Shown here: piece after piece, positions 40,677 to 49,280 of the stretch | Numbering within the stretch: the first letter of the stretch is position 1 | Layout: every line of letters begins with the position of its first letter | Assembly (NCBI GenBank): GCA_016703535.1 | Contig: JADJBV010000001.1 | Span: forward strand, 992,001 to 1,056,000 | Direction of reading: 5' to 3' | DNA length: 64,000 nt | Source of the DNA: Deltaproteobacteria bacterium | GTDB lineage: Bacteria > Myxococcota > Kuafuiibacteriia > Kuafuiibacteriales > Kuafuiibacteriaceae | Translations under genes and position numbers: made by a program | The notes under the pieces: generated by a model | Databases searched by the model: none | Seen by the model: the letters and a program-made list of their open reading frames with translations, nothing else | Told to the model about the DNA's origin: nothing

Positions 40677-42428
40677 GTGGCGGGAGCGGGCTCGACGATC
40701 GCGCTCTCCACCTACTTCGACGCCGGCGATCCGCGTTTTTTGGCCGAGGTCGAGAAGAGCGACGCCGCCTTGGTCCTCGGCAACTTGGCCCTGCGGTGGC
40801 TCGGGGATCGTCGGCCCGAGCTGCGGCGGATGTTGCTCGAATACGTGGACGGGGGCCTGGAGCGGCCCAACCACCAACCCCTGGTGAAGCGGCTCTTCAA
40901 GGGCGCCGAGGCCGCCCGGGACCACGAGTTGATGGCCCACCTCTTGGTCGCCTGCGATCGGCTCTGCCGCCGCCAACTCAAGACCGTCACCCGCTGGGAC
41001 TGGACCACCCGCTCGGCGTCGATCGAACAGCACCTCAAACAAGACAAACGGATCCCTCGGGGACGGGCGCCGACCGCCGGCATGGCCCCCGAAAACGGGC
41101 AAGCGCCGCGGCCCAAGCGGGGCCGCCACTTCGACAGCTTCACCTACTCGACGCGACGTTATTTGGTGCGTCGGGCCTGGCGTTATTTGCGGGAACTTTC
41201 GGCCCAAGATCCGGACGCGTATTTACTGGCCGCCTCGACCGCGCTCCAACTTTACCAAGACGAACACCTCCAGACCCCGACCCAACTCCTCGACAGCTGG
41301 GGCCTGGTGCACCTGCTCTATCACCACAGCCCGCTCCTCGAGCCGGCCCGAGCGGGGTGGACGGTCCACGAGGGCCAAGACCTGGCGGGCCTCCAGCCGG
41401 CGCCGTTTCGCCCCGAGCTTTGGGCCCGATCGCCGGAGCCGCTCTTCGATCTGTTGGTGCGGGCCCGGGCTCGAACCGTACGCCTCTTCGCCATGGAGCA
41501 ACTCCGCTCGGCCCACGCGGCGGCGCTGCAACAGCTGAACTTCGAGGTGGTGCGCCGAATTTTGGCGAGCCACGATCCCGAGGTCCAGACCTTCGCGGCC
41601 TCCTTGCTCGAACACGCCAGCGGCGTGGCCCTTTTGCCGGTGGAAGAGTGGCTGAAGCTCCTCCAGATCCAAAACCCGGCGGCCTTGCCGGTCTTGTGTG
41701 AGCAGTTCGCGCGTTACGTCGCCCCGGATCGGGTGAGCAACCCCCAGCTGTTGGCCCTCGCCACCTCCCCGGCCGGGCCGGTGGCCAGCTTGGCGGTGGA
41801 GTGGCTGGCGGCCCGACCGATCAAGGACGTCACCGATCTCGAGGCCCGCTTGGCCTTGGTGCGCATCCCGGCCCAGGTGGCCCGGCGGGCGGCGATCCAA
41901 CACCTGTTGGCGGTCGGTCAGGCCTTGCCATATATTCAAGCGAAGCACCTCCGGGAGCTCCTCGACGCGCCGTTCTCCGACGTCCGGGACGCGGGCCTCG
42001 AGTGGATGGCCAAGGAGCCCCGCTTCGCCAAAGACCTTTCCTTGTGGGCGGCGCTGAGCGAAACGCCTTACGACGACGTGCGGGCGGTGTTCCTGGGCCG
42101 CCTCAGCGAAATGCAAGGCAACTTGCCCTCCGGCTCCATCCTGCGGGTCTGGACCAGCGTCATCTTGGCGGTCCATCGGGGCAACCGGGCCAAAGCCCAC
42201 GCGGTAAGGCAGGTGGCCGAGCGGGTGGTGAGTTCACCGGCCCAAGCCCAAGAGTTGTTGCCGCTTTTGCAAGTTGGCTTGCGATCGCTCCGGGCCCCGG
42301 AGCGGCGGGGGGCCCTGGCGGCCTTGACCCGGGCCGCGTTTTTGGCGCCGTCCTTTAGAGCGTTGCTCGGCGTCGCTTTGCCCGAGCTCAAGCTCGAGCC
42401 CCTGGCTTTGGACGGGAGGTCCCCGTGA
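40677..42428 (+). CDS. ARM/HEAT-repeat protein of type XIII retron
   Basis: A 583-residue, soluble, all-helical protein. From about residue 280 it is built of HEAT/ARM-like helix pairs (LRSAHAAALQQLNFEVVRRILASHDPEVQTFAASLLEHA; LLDAPFSDVRDAGLEWMAKEP; VRQVAERVVSSPAQAQELLPLLQVG). The N-terminal part is helical and charged, with no catalytic motif. Its stop overlaps the start of the SWIM gene as GTGA. In the published retron classification an ARM-repeat protein plus a WHSWIM protein beside the RT defines type XIII, and the order here is the same. In the retron it is presumably an effector or scaffold that the msDNA-RT complex holds in check; the mechanism is unknown. Confidence 0.85.
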   Translation: MAGAGSTIALSTYFDAGDPRFLAEVEKSDAALVLGNLALRWLGDRRPELRRMLLEYVDGGLERPNHQPLVKRLFKGAEAARDHELMAHLLVACDRLCRRQLKTVTRWDWTTRSASIEQHLKQDKRIPRGRAPTAGMAPENGQAPRPKRGRHFDSFTYSTRRYLVRRAWRYLRELSAQDPDAYLLAASTALQLYQDEHLQTPTQLLDSWGLVHLLYHHSPLLEPARAGWTVHEGQDLAGLQPAPFRPELWARSPEPLFDLLVRARARTVRLFAMEQLRSAHAAALQQLNFEVVRRILASHDPEVQTFAASLLEHASGVALLPVEEWLKLLQIQNPAALPVLCEQFARYVAPDRVSNPQLLALATSPAGPVASLAVEWLAARPIKDVTDLEARLALVRIPAQVARRAAIQHLLAVGQALPYIQAKHLRELLDAPFSDVRDAGLEWMAKEPRFAKDLSLWAALSETPYDDVRAVFLGRLSEMQGNLPSGSILRVWTSVILAVHRGNRAKAHAVRQVAERVVSSPAQAQELLPLLQVGLRSLRAPERRGALAALTRAAFLAPSFRALLGVALPELKLEPLALDGRSP

Positions 42429-44107
42429 GGGTCGATCTCAGCTACCTGGGCCGAAGTGAGGTCCGCTCCGCCGCCGACGGCCTGGAGTTGTCGCTGTCGC
42501 CCAACCTTTCCCGGGGGCGCGTGTTCTTCGACGGCCGGGTCAAAGATCCGATCCGCTATCGGGAAGCGATGAGCGCCCTTCACGACGTGGTGGTCAGCGA
42601 TCTCCGCTACAAAAAACGGAGCGGAAGCGCCGCCTACCTCGCCTACCTGGAGGCCCAAAAGCAGGAGGAGGCCGCCCTCAGCAAGCAGGTCCGGGCCGAA
42701 ACCAAGGCCGAGGCGTTGAGCCGACAACCCAAGGTGCCGCCCAAAGATCTGGAGAAGCGCTTTCGGGCGATGCACCAGAAGTACTGGAAGGCTCGGCGCG
42801 AGTGGGCCAACGAACTCCAGCGGACGGATCCCGAGATGTGGCGGGCCTTGGTGCCGTGTGATCCGGTGATCACCGTGGCCCCCGACGTGGTCTTCTTCGA
42901 GGGCTTCGCCAAAGACGAGTCGGCCTACGGTTGTTTGTTGATCGATCGGGACGCCTTCGAGCCCGGGGCCGCCGAAGGGTTGGGCACCACCAACGTCGAC
43001 TATTCGATGGCGCTCTACGAGTCGATCCAGACCCTGCGCACCTATCGACCGACCCGCTTGACCGTCGATCCCCACGGCTTCGACGTGAAGGTCGAGGGCC
43101 TGCCCGAACACCGAGAAGAGAAGATCGATCTGCCGGGCTCGTGGCTGAAGGGCTTCGGCCAGATCACCGCGGCCATGATGTTGCCGAGCCGCACCGTGCG
43201 CCTCGATGTGCCGGCGGTGTATGCGGTCCTGTCGTTCCTGAGGCGGAACAAGGAGAAGCAGGGGCCTCGCAGCCTGAGCTTCCAGCTGAGGCCGGGCCAA
43301 ACGCCGAAGTTGTTGCTCGAGCCCTGGGGCCTGACCGTCGATGGTGGCCTCCGCTACGACGGCCCCGCCGAAGAGACGATCAAGGTCTGGGGTCGCCGCC
43401 GCCTGATGGCCCTCTCACGCCTTTTGCCCTTGGCCGACCACGTCGAGGTCCGGCTCCTCGGCACGGGGCTGCCGTCGATCTGGACGGTGGTGATGCCCGG
43501 GGCCCGCTTCATCTTGGGGCTTTCGGGCTGGACCACCAACGACTGGAGCAAAGGTGCGGCCTTGGATCTTTTGGGTGGCCTCGATGCGCCGGATCCCTTG
43601 ACCACCGCTCGGATCGCCGAACACCTGCAAAAAGAGCGGCTGGTGAAGCCCGGCAACCTGGCCATGACCCTCGCCCTCGATCCCCAAAAAGTGGGCGCCT
43701 CGTTGTTCCTCTTGGCCAAGCAGGGCCAGGTGATCTTCGATTTTGCCCACGGGGTGCACCGTTATCGCCCGATCTTGCCGGTGGCCATGACCCCTGAGCT
43801 CCTTGGCCCGGATCACCCGGAGCTGGTGGGCGCCCGGGAGATCATCGCCCACAAAGGTGGGGCGGCGGTGTCCCGGGACGAGGCGGTGGGCAAGTTGCGG
43901 TTGGTGGTGGGCAAGGTCGGCGATCGGACCGACGTCGAGCTCGCCATGGACGCCGACGGGATCATCAAACAAGGCCGCTGCGACTGCTCGTATTTTTACA
44001 CCAGCAAGCTGCGGAAGGGGCCCTGCCGCCACCTCTTGGTCCTCCGCACCACCGTCCTCGAGGGCCTGAGGCCCTCCGCCAAAACCGGCCGCTGGGGGTG
44101 GAGCTGA
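42425..44107 (+). CDS. Winged-helix/SWIM zinc-finger protein (WHSWIM) of type XIII retron
   Basis: 560 residues. A SWIM zinc finger CxCxnCxH lies at the C-terminus (GRCDCSYFY...KGPCRHLLVL; Cys519, Cys521, Cys534, His536). A winged-helix-like segment is near 395-455 (TTARIAEHLQKERLVKPGNLAMTLALDPQKVGASLFLLAKQGQV). The N-terminal part is an unknown alpha/beta region with a charged helix (AYLEAQKQEEAALSKQVRAETKAEALS). SWIM domains bind DNA or protein. The gene is translationally coupled to the ARM gene (GTGA overlap) and its stop lies 31 bp before the retron RNA, so it is part of the retron. The assignment to WHSWIM is from memory of the family. Confidence 0.87.
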   Translation: MRVDLSYLGRSEVRSAADGLELSLSPNLSRGRVFFDGRVKDPIRYREAMSALHDVVVSDLRYKKRSGSAAYLAYLEAQKQEEAALSKQVRAETKAEALSRQPKVPPKDLEKRFRAMHQKYWKARREWANELQRTDPEMWRALVPCDPVITVAPDVVFFEGFAKDESAYGCLLIDRDAFEPGAAEGLGTTNVDYSMALYESIQTLRTYRPTRLTVDPHGFDVKVEGLPEHREEKIDLPGSWLKGFGQITAAMMLPSRTVRLDVPAVYAVLSFLRRNKEKQGPRSLSFQLRPGQTPKLLLEPWGLTVDGGLRYDGPAEETIKVWGRRRLMALSRLLPLADHVEVRLLGTGLPSIWTVVMPGARFILGLSGWTTNDWSKGAALDLLGGLDAPDPLTTARIAEHLQKERLVKPGNLAMTLALDPQKVGASLFLLAKQGQVIFDFAHGVHRYRPILPVAMTPELLGPDHPELVGAREIIAHKGGAAVSRDEAVGKLRLVVGKVGDRTDVELAMDADGIIKQGRCDCSYFYTSKLRKGPCRHLLVLRTTVLEGLRPSAKTGRWGWS

Positions 44108-44138
44108 TGTTCCCGGCTATTACATTCAATATAATTCA

Positions 44139-44350
44139 GGAGAGGATCCGGACGTTCGAGTCCATGATGCCGCGGTGTTCCGCCGCGACGGAGTTTGCCT
44201 GCCATTGCTTCCCCACGCCCGTTGTTCTTTTGCGGGACGCACTGCCTGTCTTCCTGACTCATTCGACGGGTCTCGTAATGACAGGCAGTGCGTCCCGCTC
44301 GGTGAACGGACGTGGTCCTCGGAAAGAAGTCGGGCGTCCGGATCCTCTCC
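44139..44350 (+). ncRNA. Retron msr-msd non-coding RNA
   Basis: It is bounded by perfect 16-bp inverted repeats, the a1 arm GGAGAGGATCCGGACG (44139-44154) and the a2 arm CGTCCGGATCCTCTCC (44335-44350), as every retron RNA requires. Inside is an msr hairpin CGCGG/CCGCG (44171-44187), then a perfect 19-bp msd stem GCGGGACGCACTGCCTGTC (44232-44250) with its complement at 44280-44298 and a 29-nt loop. Outer TTCTTT/AAAGAA pairing (44225-44230, 44323-44328) may lengthen the stem. The RT start codon is 26 bp after a2. The RT would copy the msd into msDNA primed from a branching G; I cannot place that G by eye. Confidence 0.92.
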
Positions 44351-44376
44351 ACCTTTCGCGTTTGCAGGCCTGAGCC

Positions 44377-45132
44377 ATGGGTTTTTGGGACTTCCTCAAG
44401 AAGGTCTTCGCCGGTGAGCAGGAGCCCACCCCTCAGGCGCCCGCTGGCTCGAGCCCAGGTCCCAGCGGGGGGGCGCCGGCCCCGACCGCCAAGGATCCCG
44501 GTACCAGTAAAAAAGGCCGAGGTTTTGGGGCCCCGAGCCTCTTGGCCCTTTCGCCCGACGAGTGGCGCAAGCGCGCCCTGGCCATCAAACCTTGGGCCAC
44601 CCCTTGGATCGGCCGGGTCGACACCATCCCGCCCCAAAGCGACGAACGGACCGCGCTGATCGATCGGGGCCTGATCCTGCGGGGCAAGTTGACCCCCAAG
44701 GAGCTGGTCGAGATCCACGAGGTCGGTGATCTCTGGCTGGAACACCACGGCAAGGTGGAGTTGGCCGAGGCCCAGGCCAGGACGGCCGCCGCCAACGCGG
44801 TCGCCGATCTTCGGGCCCAACGGGCCGCAAAAAAGGCGCAGAAGCAGAAGGAGAGCCAGGAGCGCAAGGCCGCCCGGGCCGCGGCGATCCAGGCCCGGCG
44901 CAGCAGCGACATCATCTACCTGGGTCGGGGCGTCTCCAAGGGGCTCGCCGATCGCCGGGCCAACGTCGAGCGCCTGACCACCTTGGGCTTGCCGCTGTTG
45001 GCGACCCCCAAAGAGGTGGCCGATCTGTTGGGCCTCGACCTTCCGGACCTTACGTTGGTTGGCCTTCCACGCCGAGGCCGCGACCCGAACCCACTACGTC
45101 CGCTTCACCGTGAAGAAGCGCTCGGGCGGTGA
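44377..45132 (+). CDS. Retron reverse transcriptase, N-terminal extension (frame broken before RT core)
   Basis: The frame begins 26 bp after the retron RNA and encodes the N-terminal extension usual for myxobacterial retron RTs: MGFWDFLKKVF, a Pro/Ser-rich linker, then a charged helical region (RAQRAAKKAQKQKESQERKAARAAAIQARR) and a conserved lead-in GLPLLATPKEVADLLGLDLPDL. After that (from 45051) this frame reads LVGLPRRGRDPN and stops at 45132 without RT motifs, while the +1 frame carries on naturally as RWLAFHAEAATRTHY. Removing one A near 45052 (CTTACGTTGG to CTTCGTTGG) restores DLRWLAFH and one continuous protein of about 533 codons. It is a real mutation, a sequencing error or recoding; see the next entry. 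Confidence 0.8.
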   Translation: MGFWDFLKKVFAGEQEPTPQAPAGSSPGPSGGAPAPTAKDPGTSKKGRGFGAPSLLALSPDEWRKRALAIKPWATPWIGRVDTIPPQSDERTALIDRGLILRGKLTPKELVEIHEVGDLWLEHHGKVELAEAQARTAAANAVADLRAQRAAKKAQKQKESQERKAARAAAIQARRSSDIIYLGRGVSKGLADRRANVERLTTLGLPLLATPKEVADLLGLDLPDLTLVGLPRRGRDPNPLRPLHREEALGR

Positions 45133-45976
45133 ACGGCAGCTGGCGGCGCCGCACCAAAAACTCAAGGCGGTGCAGAGGCAGATCTTGCAGAAGATCTTGG
45201 AGCGGCTCGATCCGGGGCCCTACGCCCACGGCTTCGTGAAACAACGCTCCACCGTGACCAACGCCCAGGCCCACCTGGCCCGGCACGACCTGATCAACCT
45301 CGACATCTCGGACTTCTTCCCGACCATCCACTGGCGAAGGGTCCGAGGACTCTTCAAGAGTTTTGGTTATTCGCCGGCGGTGGCCACCATCTTGGCCCTC
45401 TTGGTGACCGAAGCGCCCCGGACCTTGGCCGAATACGACGGCAAAAAATATTGGGTGGCCATCGGCGAGCGGGTCCTGCCGCAAGGGGCCCCCACCAGCC
45501 CGGCGATCTCCAACCTGGTCAGCCGCCGCCTCGATCTCCGCCTCGCTGGCTTGGCCAAAAAACGGGGCTGGCGCTACACCCGCTACGCCGACGATCTGAC
45601 CTTTTCGGCGGGCGAAAAGAAGCGCCCCGACATCCCCTGGATGATGCGGCAGGCCAAAGAGATCTTGGCCGCCGAGGGCTTCGTCCTCCACCCCAACAAG
45701 CAGCGGGTGCAGCGGAAGGGCCGTCGCCAAACGGTCACCGGCATCGTCGTCAACCAGAAGCTTTCGGTGCCCAGGGAAGAGGTGCGAAAGTTGCGGGCCA
45801 TCCTCCACGGGGCCCAAAAGACCGGTTTGGCGGCCCAAAACCGAGAAAATTTGCCCCACTTTCCGGCCTGGCTCCGGGGCAAGTTGGCCTATCTCTCGAT
45901 GGTCGATCCGGCGAAGGGCAAGAAGATGTTGGCCCAACTCGACGCCTTGGAAGGCCGCCGGCCCACGCCGGTCTGA
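45059..45976 (+). CDS. Retron reverse transcriptase core
   Basis: A 305-codon frame carrying all retron RT hallmarks: NAQAH (68-72, the retron-specific NAxxH), LDISDFF (81-87, first catalytic Asp), PQGAPTSP (141-148), YADD (176-179, catalytic Asp pair) and VTG (226-228, the retron-specific VTG). AHGFVKQRS and the thumb (LRKLRAILHGAQKTGL-like) follow the family. It lacks a normal start: TTG 45059 is the only nearby initiator and has no ribosome binding site, so the core was originally fused to the upstream frame (81-nt overlap). All active-site residues are intact, which argues for a recent or artefactual frameshift. It synthesises msDNA from the RNA at 44139-44350. Confidence 0.9.
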   Translation: MAFHAEAATRTHYVRFTVKKRSGGERQLAAPHQKLKAVQRQILQKILERLDPGPYAHGFVKQRSTVTNAQAHLARHDLINLDISDFFPTIHWRRVRGLFKSFGYSPAVATILALLVTEAPRTLAEYDGKKYWVAIGERVLPQGAPTSPAISNLVSRRLDLRLAGLAKKRGWRYTRYADDLTFSAGEKKRPDIPWMMRQAKEILAAEGFVLHPNKQRVQRKGRRQTVTGIVVNQKLSVPREEVRKLRAILHGAQKTGLAAQNRENLPHFPAWLRGKLAYLSMVDPAKGKKMLAQLDALEGRRPTPV

Positions 45977-45982
45977 TCGCCC

Positions 45983-46468
45983 TTAGACCGCCAAGGTCCG
46001 CTCCAACCACTTCAGCTGGGCGTCGGTCTCGGGCACCGGGATGCCGCGGGCCAAGCTGGCCCGGGCGCAGGCCTCGGGGAGCGGTAAGCCACACTCGACC
46101 ATCGCCAAGATCGCCATGGTCCCGGAGCGCCCGATGCCGGCGAAGCAGTGGATCAACACGCCGCGCCCCGCCTGGAGATCCCGGGCCAGCTCGGCGGCGA
46201 AGGCCAAGGCCGCCGCGGGATCAGCGGGGACGTCATGATCCGGGACGGCGAAGCGTCGGAACTCCAGGCCGACCTCCAGCGCCACCTCAGGCTCAGCGCC
46301 GAGGCCCATCACGTTCGCTTCGGCCTCGGGCTGCATCGACACCAAAACGTCGACCCCTCGGGCCTTCAGCCCCAAGAGATCAACCTTGAGCCACTCACCA
46401 CTCCGAGGGCGGTGTTGGATCGCCAGGCGGAAGCGATCGTCGCAGTCGATCCAGCGGAAGTTGCGCAT
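45983..46468 (-). CDS. Dual-specificity/tyrosine protein phosphatase
   Basis: A 161-residue cytoplasmic phosphatase with the HCx5R signature HCFAGIGRSG (His107, Cys108, Arg114) and a general-acid loop VPDHDVPAD (74-82). The Cys attacks the phosphate of a phosphorylated residue, or of a lipid or nucleotide in some relatives. The size fits a minimal DSP domain. It is convergent with the retron RT (6 bp) and starts 4 bp after the aldehyde dehydrogenase homologue ends, on the same strand, so it is probably co-transcribed with that gene and the thiolase. The substrate is unknown. Confidence 0.88.
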   Translation of the reverse strand: MRNFRWIDCDDRFRLAIQHRPRSGEWLKVDLLGLKARGVDVLVSMQPEAEANVMGLGAEPEVALEVGLEFRRFAVPDHDVPADPAAALAFAAELARDLQAGRGVLIHCFAGIGRSGTMAILAMVECGLPLPEACARASLARGIPVPETDAQLKWLERTLAV

Positions 46469-46472
46469 CGGT

Positions 46473-47963
46473 TCAGCGCGTCGTCAGGTAGACGCTCTTC
46501 GGCAGAGCGTACGCCGACAGGGCCGCTCTGCCCAGCTCCCGCCCCTGGCCCGAAAGCCCAAAGCCGCCGGAGGGCAGGGCGGGGCTCTGATCGCCGTATT
46601 GGTTCACGAAGATCACCCCGGCCTTCAGGCTGCGGGTCAGGCGGTGGGCCCGGGTCAGGTCTTTGGTCCAGATCCCCGCCGCCAGACCGTAGTCGGTGTC
46701 GTTGGCCAGCTGGACCGCCTCTTCTTCTTTGCTGAAGGGCATGATGGTCAAGATGGGTCCGCCGGTCTCTTCGCGCCAGATCCGCATGGAGCTCTTCGCG
46801 TCCACGAAGACCGTGGGTTTGACGAAAAAGCCGTGGGCCTTGGTCCCCTCCCGATCACGACCGCCTCCCGCCACCAAGGTCGCGCCTTCGCGCCGGCCCT
46901 GTTCGGCGTAGGCCAGGGTCCGCTTCATCCGCTCTTCCGAGGGCAAAGGGCCAAGTTCGGTGTGTTCGTCCAAAGGATCACCGACCACGATCTCTCGGGC
47001 CCGGGCCGCCACCAGATCGGCGACCTCGGCGTAGATGGTCCGTTCGATCAAAAGGCGAGAGCCGGCGATCCCCAAGGTGGCGCCGCCGCCGAAGATCGAT
47101 CGCACGATGGCCCGGCCGGCGGCCTTGGTGTCGGCGTCGGCGAAGACCAGGTGGGCCGACTTTCCGCCCAACTCCAGGTGCACGCGCTTGAGGTTGCTCT
47201 TGGCCGAGGCGTTGAGCACGCGCCGAGCGGTTTCGATGGAGCCTTGAAAGCTCAACACTGGCACGTCGGGGTGGAGCGACAAGGCCTCGCCGGCGCTGGC
47301 GCTGCCCGAGATCACGTTGAGCACCCCCGGCGGCAGCCCAATTTCACGGGCGATTTCGCCCAAACGGAACAAGGTGAGGGGCGCACTTTCGGTGGGCTTG
47401 ACCACCAAGGTCCCGCCCAAGGCCAAGATCGGCGCCAGCCGGATCACCGTCGCGTAAAACGGATCGGTGCCGGCCACGATCGCGCCGACCACCGCCGCCG
47501 CTTCGGGCTGCACCCAACCCAGGCCGTGCTCCAGCTCGACGGTTTCGCCCAGGCCCTTGCCGGCCCAACCGGCAAAATAGCGGAGCGCGGCGATGCCCCC
47601 TTCGATGTCCCGGCGCAGGATGTCCCGATACACGCGCCCGGTTTGGAGCGACTCCAAGATCGCCAGGTCGTTGGACTCCTCTTCCAGGGCGTGGGCCAAC
47701 CGCAAGATAAGTTGCGCTCGATCTTCGGGTCGGGAGTGGTGCCAGCCGTCGGCCGAAACGCGCCGCGCTTGTTCCACGGCTTTTTCCACGTCCCGGGCGT
47801 TGGCCGAGGGGCACCGCCCCAGCGGTTGGCCGTTGGCCGGGTTGAGCACCAAGGCGGTGCTGTTGCCCTCGGATTCGACGTCGAGCCCGCCGATGAACAG
47901 GTGCGGGATCCGCTCCTGCTGCACCCGGATCAAAGTCTCGGCTCGGGCCCGCCGTTCCCTCAC
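46473..47963 (-). CDS. Aldehyde dehydrogenase-superfamily protein lacking catalytic Cys and Asn (probable pseudoenzyme)
   Basis: 496 residues with the full ALDH fold: a Rossmann segment VVKPTESAPLTL, NVISGSASAGEAL, the LELGGKSA motif with Glu264, the GSR strand, and the C-terminal FGLSGQGRELG segment. The position of the catalytic Cys, usually GQxCxAGSR, reads ATLGIAGSR, so Gly298 replaces it. The oxyanion Asn of PWN(F/Y)P is also gone (AGTDPF). The EExFGP motif is EETGGP. Classical oxidation of aldehydes is therefore not expected; the fold may bind NAD(P) or a partner. The start GTG directly abuts the thiolase TAG, with GGAGG inside the thiolase end. No frameshift or stop suggests decay. Confidence 0.88.
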   Translation of the reverse strand: MRERRARAETLIRVQQERIPHLFIGGLDVESEGNSTALVLNPANGQPLGRCPSANARDVEKAVEQARRVSADGWHHSRPEDRAQLILRLAHALEEESNDLAILESLQTGRVYRDILRRDIEGGIAALRYFAGWAGKGLGETVELEHGLGWVQPEAAAVVGAIVAGTDPFYATVIRLAPILALGGTLVVKPTESAPLTLFRLGEIAREIGLPPGVLNVISGSASAGEALSLHPDVPVLSFQGSIETARRVLNASAKSNLKRVHLELGGKSAHLVFADADTKAAGRAIVRSIFGGGATLGIAGSRLLIERTIYAEVADLVAARAREIVVGDPLDEHTELGPLPSEERMKRTLAYAEQGRREGATLVAGGGRDREGTKAHGFFVKPTVFVDAKSSMRIWREETGGPILTIMPFSKEEEAVQLANDTDYGLAAGIWTKDLTRAHRLTRSLKAGVIFVNQYGDQSPALPSGGFGLSGQGRELGRAALSAYALPKSVYLTTR

Positions 47964-49178
47964 CTAAACCGCCTCCACCAAGGTCGCCACGCCCTGACCG
48001 ACGCCGACACACATGGTGGCGATGCCCCGTTTGGCCCCCCGCCGCCACATCTCGTGGATCAAGGTGGTCATGATGCGCGCCCCGCTGGCCCCGAGCGGGT
48101 GGCCCAAGGCGATGGACCCGCCGTTGACGTTGACCCGATCGATCAGGTCCTCCATGTCCAGCCGCCGCAACACCGCCAAAGATTGGGCGGCGAAGGCCTC
48201 GTTCACCTCGTACAGATCGATGTCGTCGAGCTTCAGCTGGTGCCGAGACAACAAACGCTCCACCGCCGGCACCGGGCCGATGCCCATGATCCGCGGGTTG
48301 ACGCCGGCCGCCTGCGAGCCGACCCATCGGGCCAACGGCCGCTTCTTCAGAGTCTGGAGGACCTCCGAGGAGACCAACACGCAACAGGCGGCGCCGTCAT
48401 TGAGGGGGCTGGAGTTGCCGGCGGTGACCGTGCCGCCCTTCTTGAACACCGGCTTCAGGCTCTCGAGTTTGTCGAGGCCGGCGTCGGATCTTGGGCACTC
48501 GTCCTTCTCGACGACGATCGCGTCCCCCTTCTTTTGCGGGATCACCACCGGCACCCGTTCATCTTCGAAGCGGCCGGCGGCCTCGGCGGCCAGGGCCTTC
48601 ACGTGGCTGGCCAAAGAGAACTTGTCCTGATCCTCTCGGCTGATCGACATCTGCTCGACCAAGTTTTCGGCGGTTTCGCCCATTGACTCGAGGGGGAAGA
48701 GGTCCTGCATCTTCTTGTTCGGGAAGCGCCACCCCAAGGAGGTGTCGTACATGGTGCGGTTCCCGGAGGTGAACGCCTCGTCGCCCTTCTCCACCACCAG
48801 CGGGGCCCGGCTCATCGACTCCACGCCGCCCGCCAAGATGATGTTGGCCTCTCCGCAGGCGATCTGGTGCGCGGCGTGGTTGATCGACGTCAGGCCCGAG
48901 GCACACAAGCGGTTCACGGTCAGCCCGGGCACGCTGTTGGGAAGGCCGGCCAACAACAACCCCATCCGCGCGACGTTGCGGTTGTCCTCGCCGGCTTGGT
49001 TGGCGCAACCGGCGATCACCTCGTCGACCATCGCGCCGCTGATCCCGGTGCGATCGAGGGCGGCCTTCAACACCACCGCCAACAGGTCGTCGGGTCGGAC
49101 CGGCGCCAAAGCCCCCCGATGTTTCCCGATCGGGGTTCGGACGGCGTCGAGGATGAAGACTTCGCGGAGCTGGCTCAC
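47964..49178 (-). CDS. Acetyl-CoA acyltransferase (thiolase)
   Basis: 404 residues with all thiolase residues: nucleophilic Cys in NRLCASGL, NEAFAAQ, the His loop GGSIALGHPLGASG and the second Cys in TMCVGVGQG. Thiolases cleave 3-ketoacyl-CoA in beta-oxidation or condense acetyl-CoA; the sequence is closest to the FadA/PcaF degradative type (long loop CPRSDAGLDKLESLKPVFKKGGTVTAGNSS). It is cytoplasmic. It is the first gene of a minus-strand unit with the ALDH-like protein and the phosphatase. No hydratase or dehydrogenase partner is in the window. Confidence 0.95.
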   Translation of the reverse strand: MSQLREVFILDAVRTPIGKHRGALAPVRPDDLLAVVLKAALDRTGISGAMVDEVIAGCANQAGEDNRNVARMGLLLAGLPNSVPGLTVNRLCASGLTSINHAAHQIACGEANIILAGGVESMSRAPLVVEKGDEAFTSGNRTMYDTSLGWRFPNKKMQDLFPLESMGETAENLVEQMSISREDQDKFSLASHVKALAAEAAGRFEDERVPVVIPQKKGDAIVVEKDECPRSDAGLDKLESLKPVFKKGGTVTAGNSSPLNDGAACCVLVSSEVLQTLKKRPLARWVGSQAAGVNPRIMGIGPVPAVERLLSRHQLKLDDIDLYEVNEAFAAQSLAVLRRLDMEDLIDRVNVNGGSIALGHPLGASGARIMTTLIHEMWRRGAKRGIATMCVGVGQGVATLVEAV

Positions 49179-49280
49179 GGGCTGGAATCCTCAGCAATTC
49201 AGGGCGCGAGCGCAACCGGCGTCCGCCGTTAGCCGTCGATCGGCGGAGCCCGGCCTCGGATTTGCACTGCCGTTTGCCCG

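Noticed and set aside
44155..44164. GTTCGAGTCC resembling a tRNA T-arm
   Set aside because: It lies just inside the retron a1 repeat; no acceptor, D-arm or anticodon stem can be formed around it.
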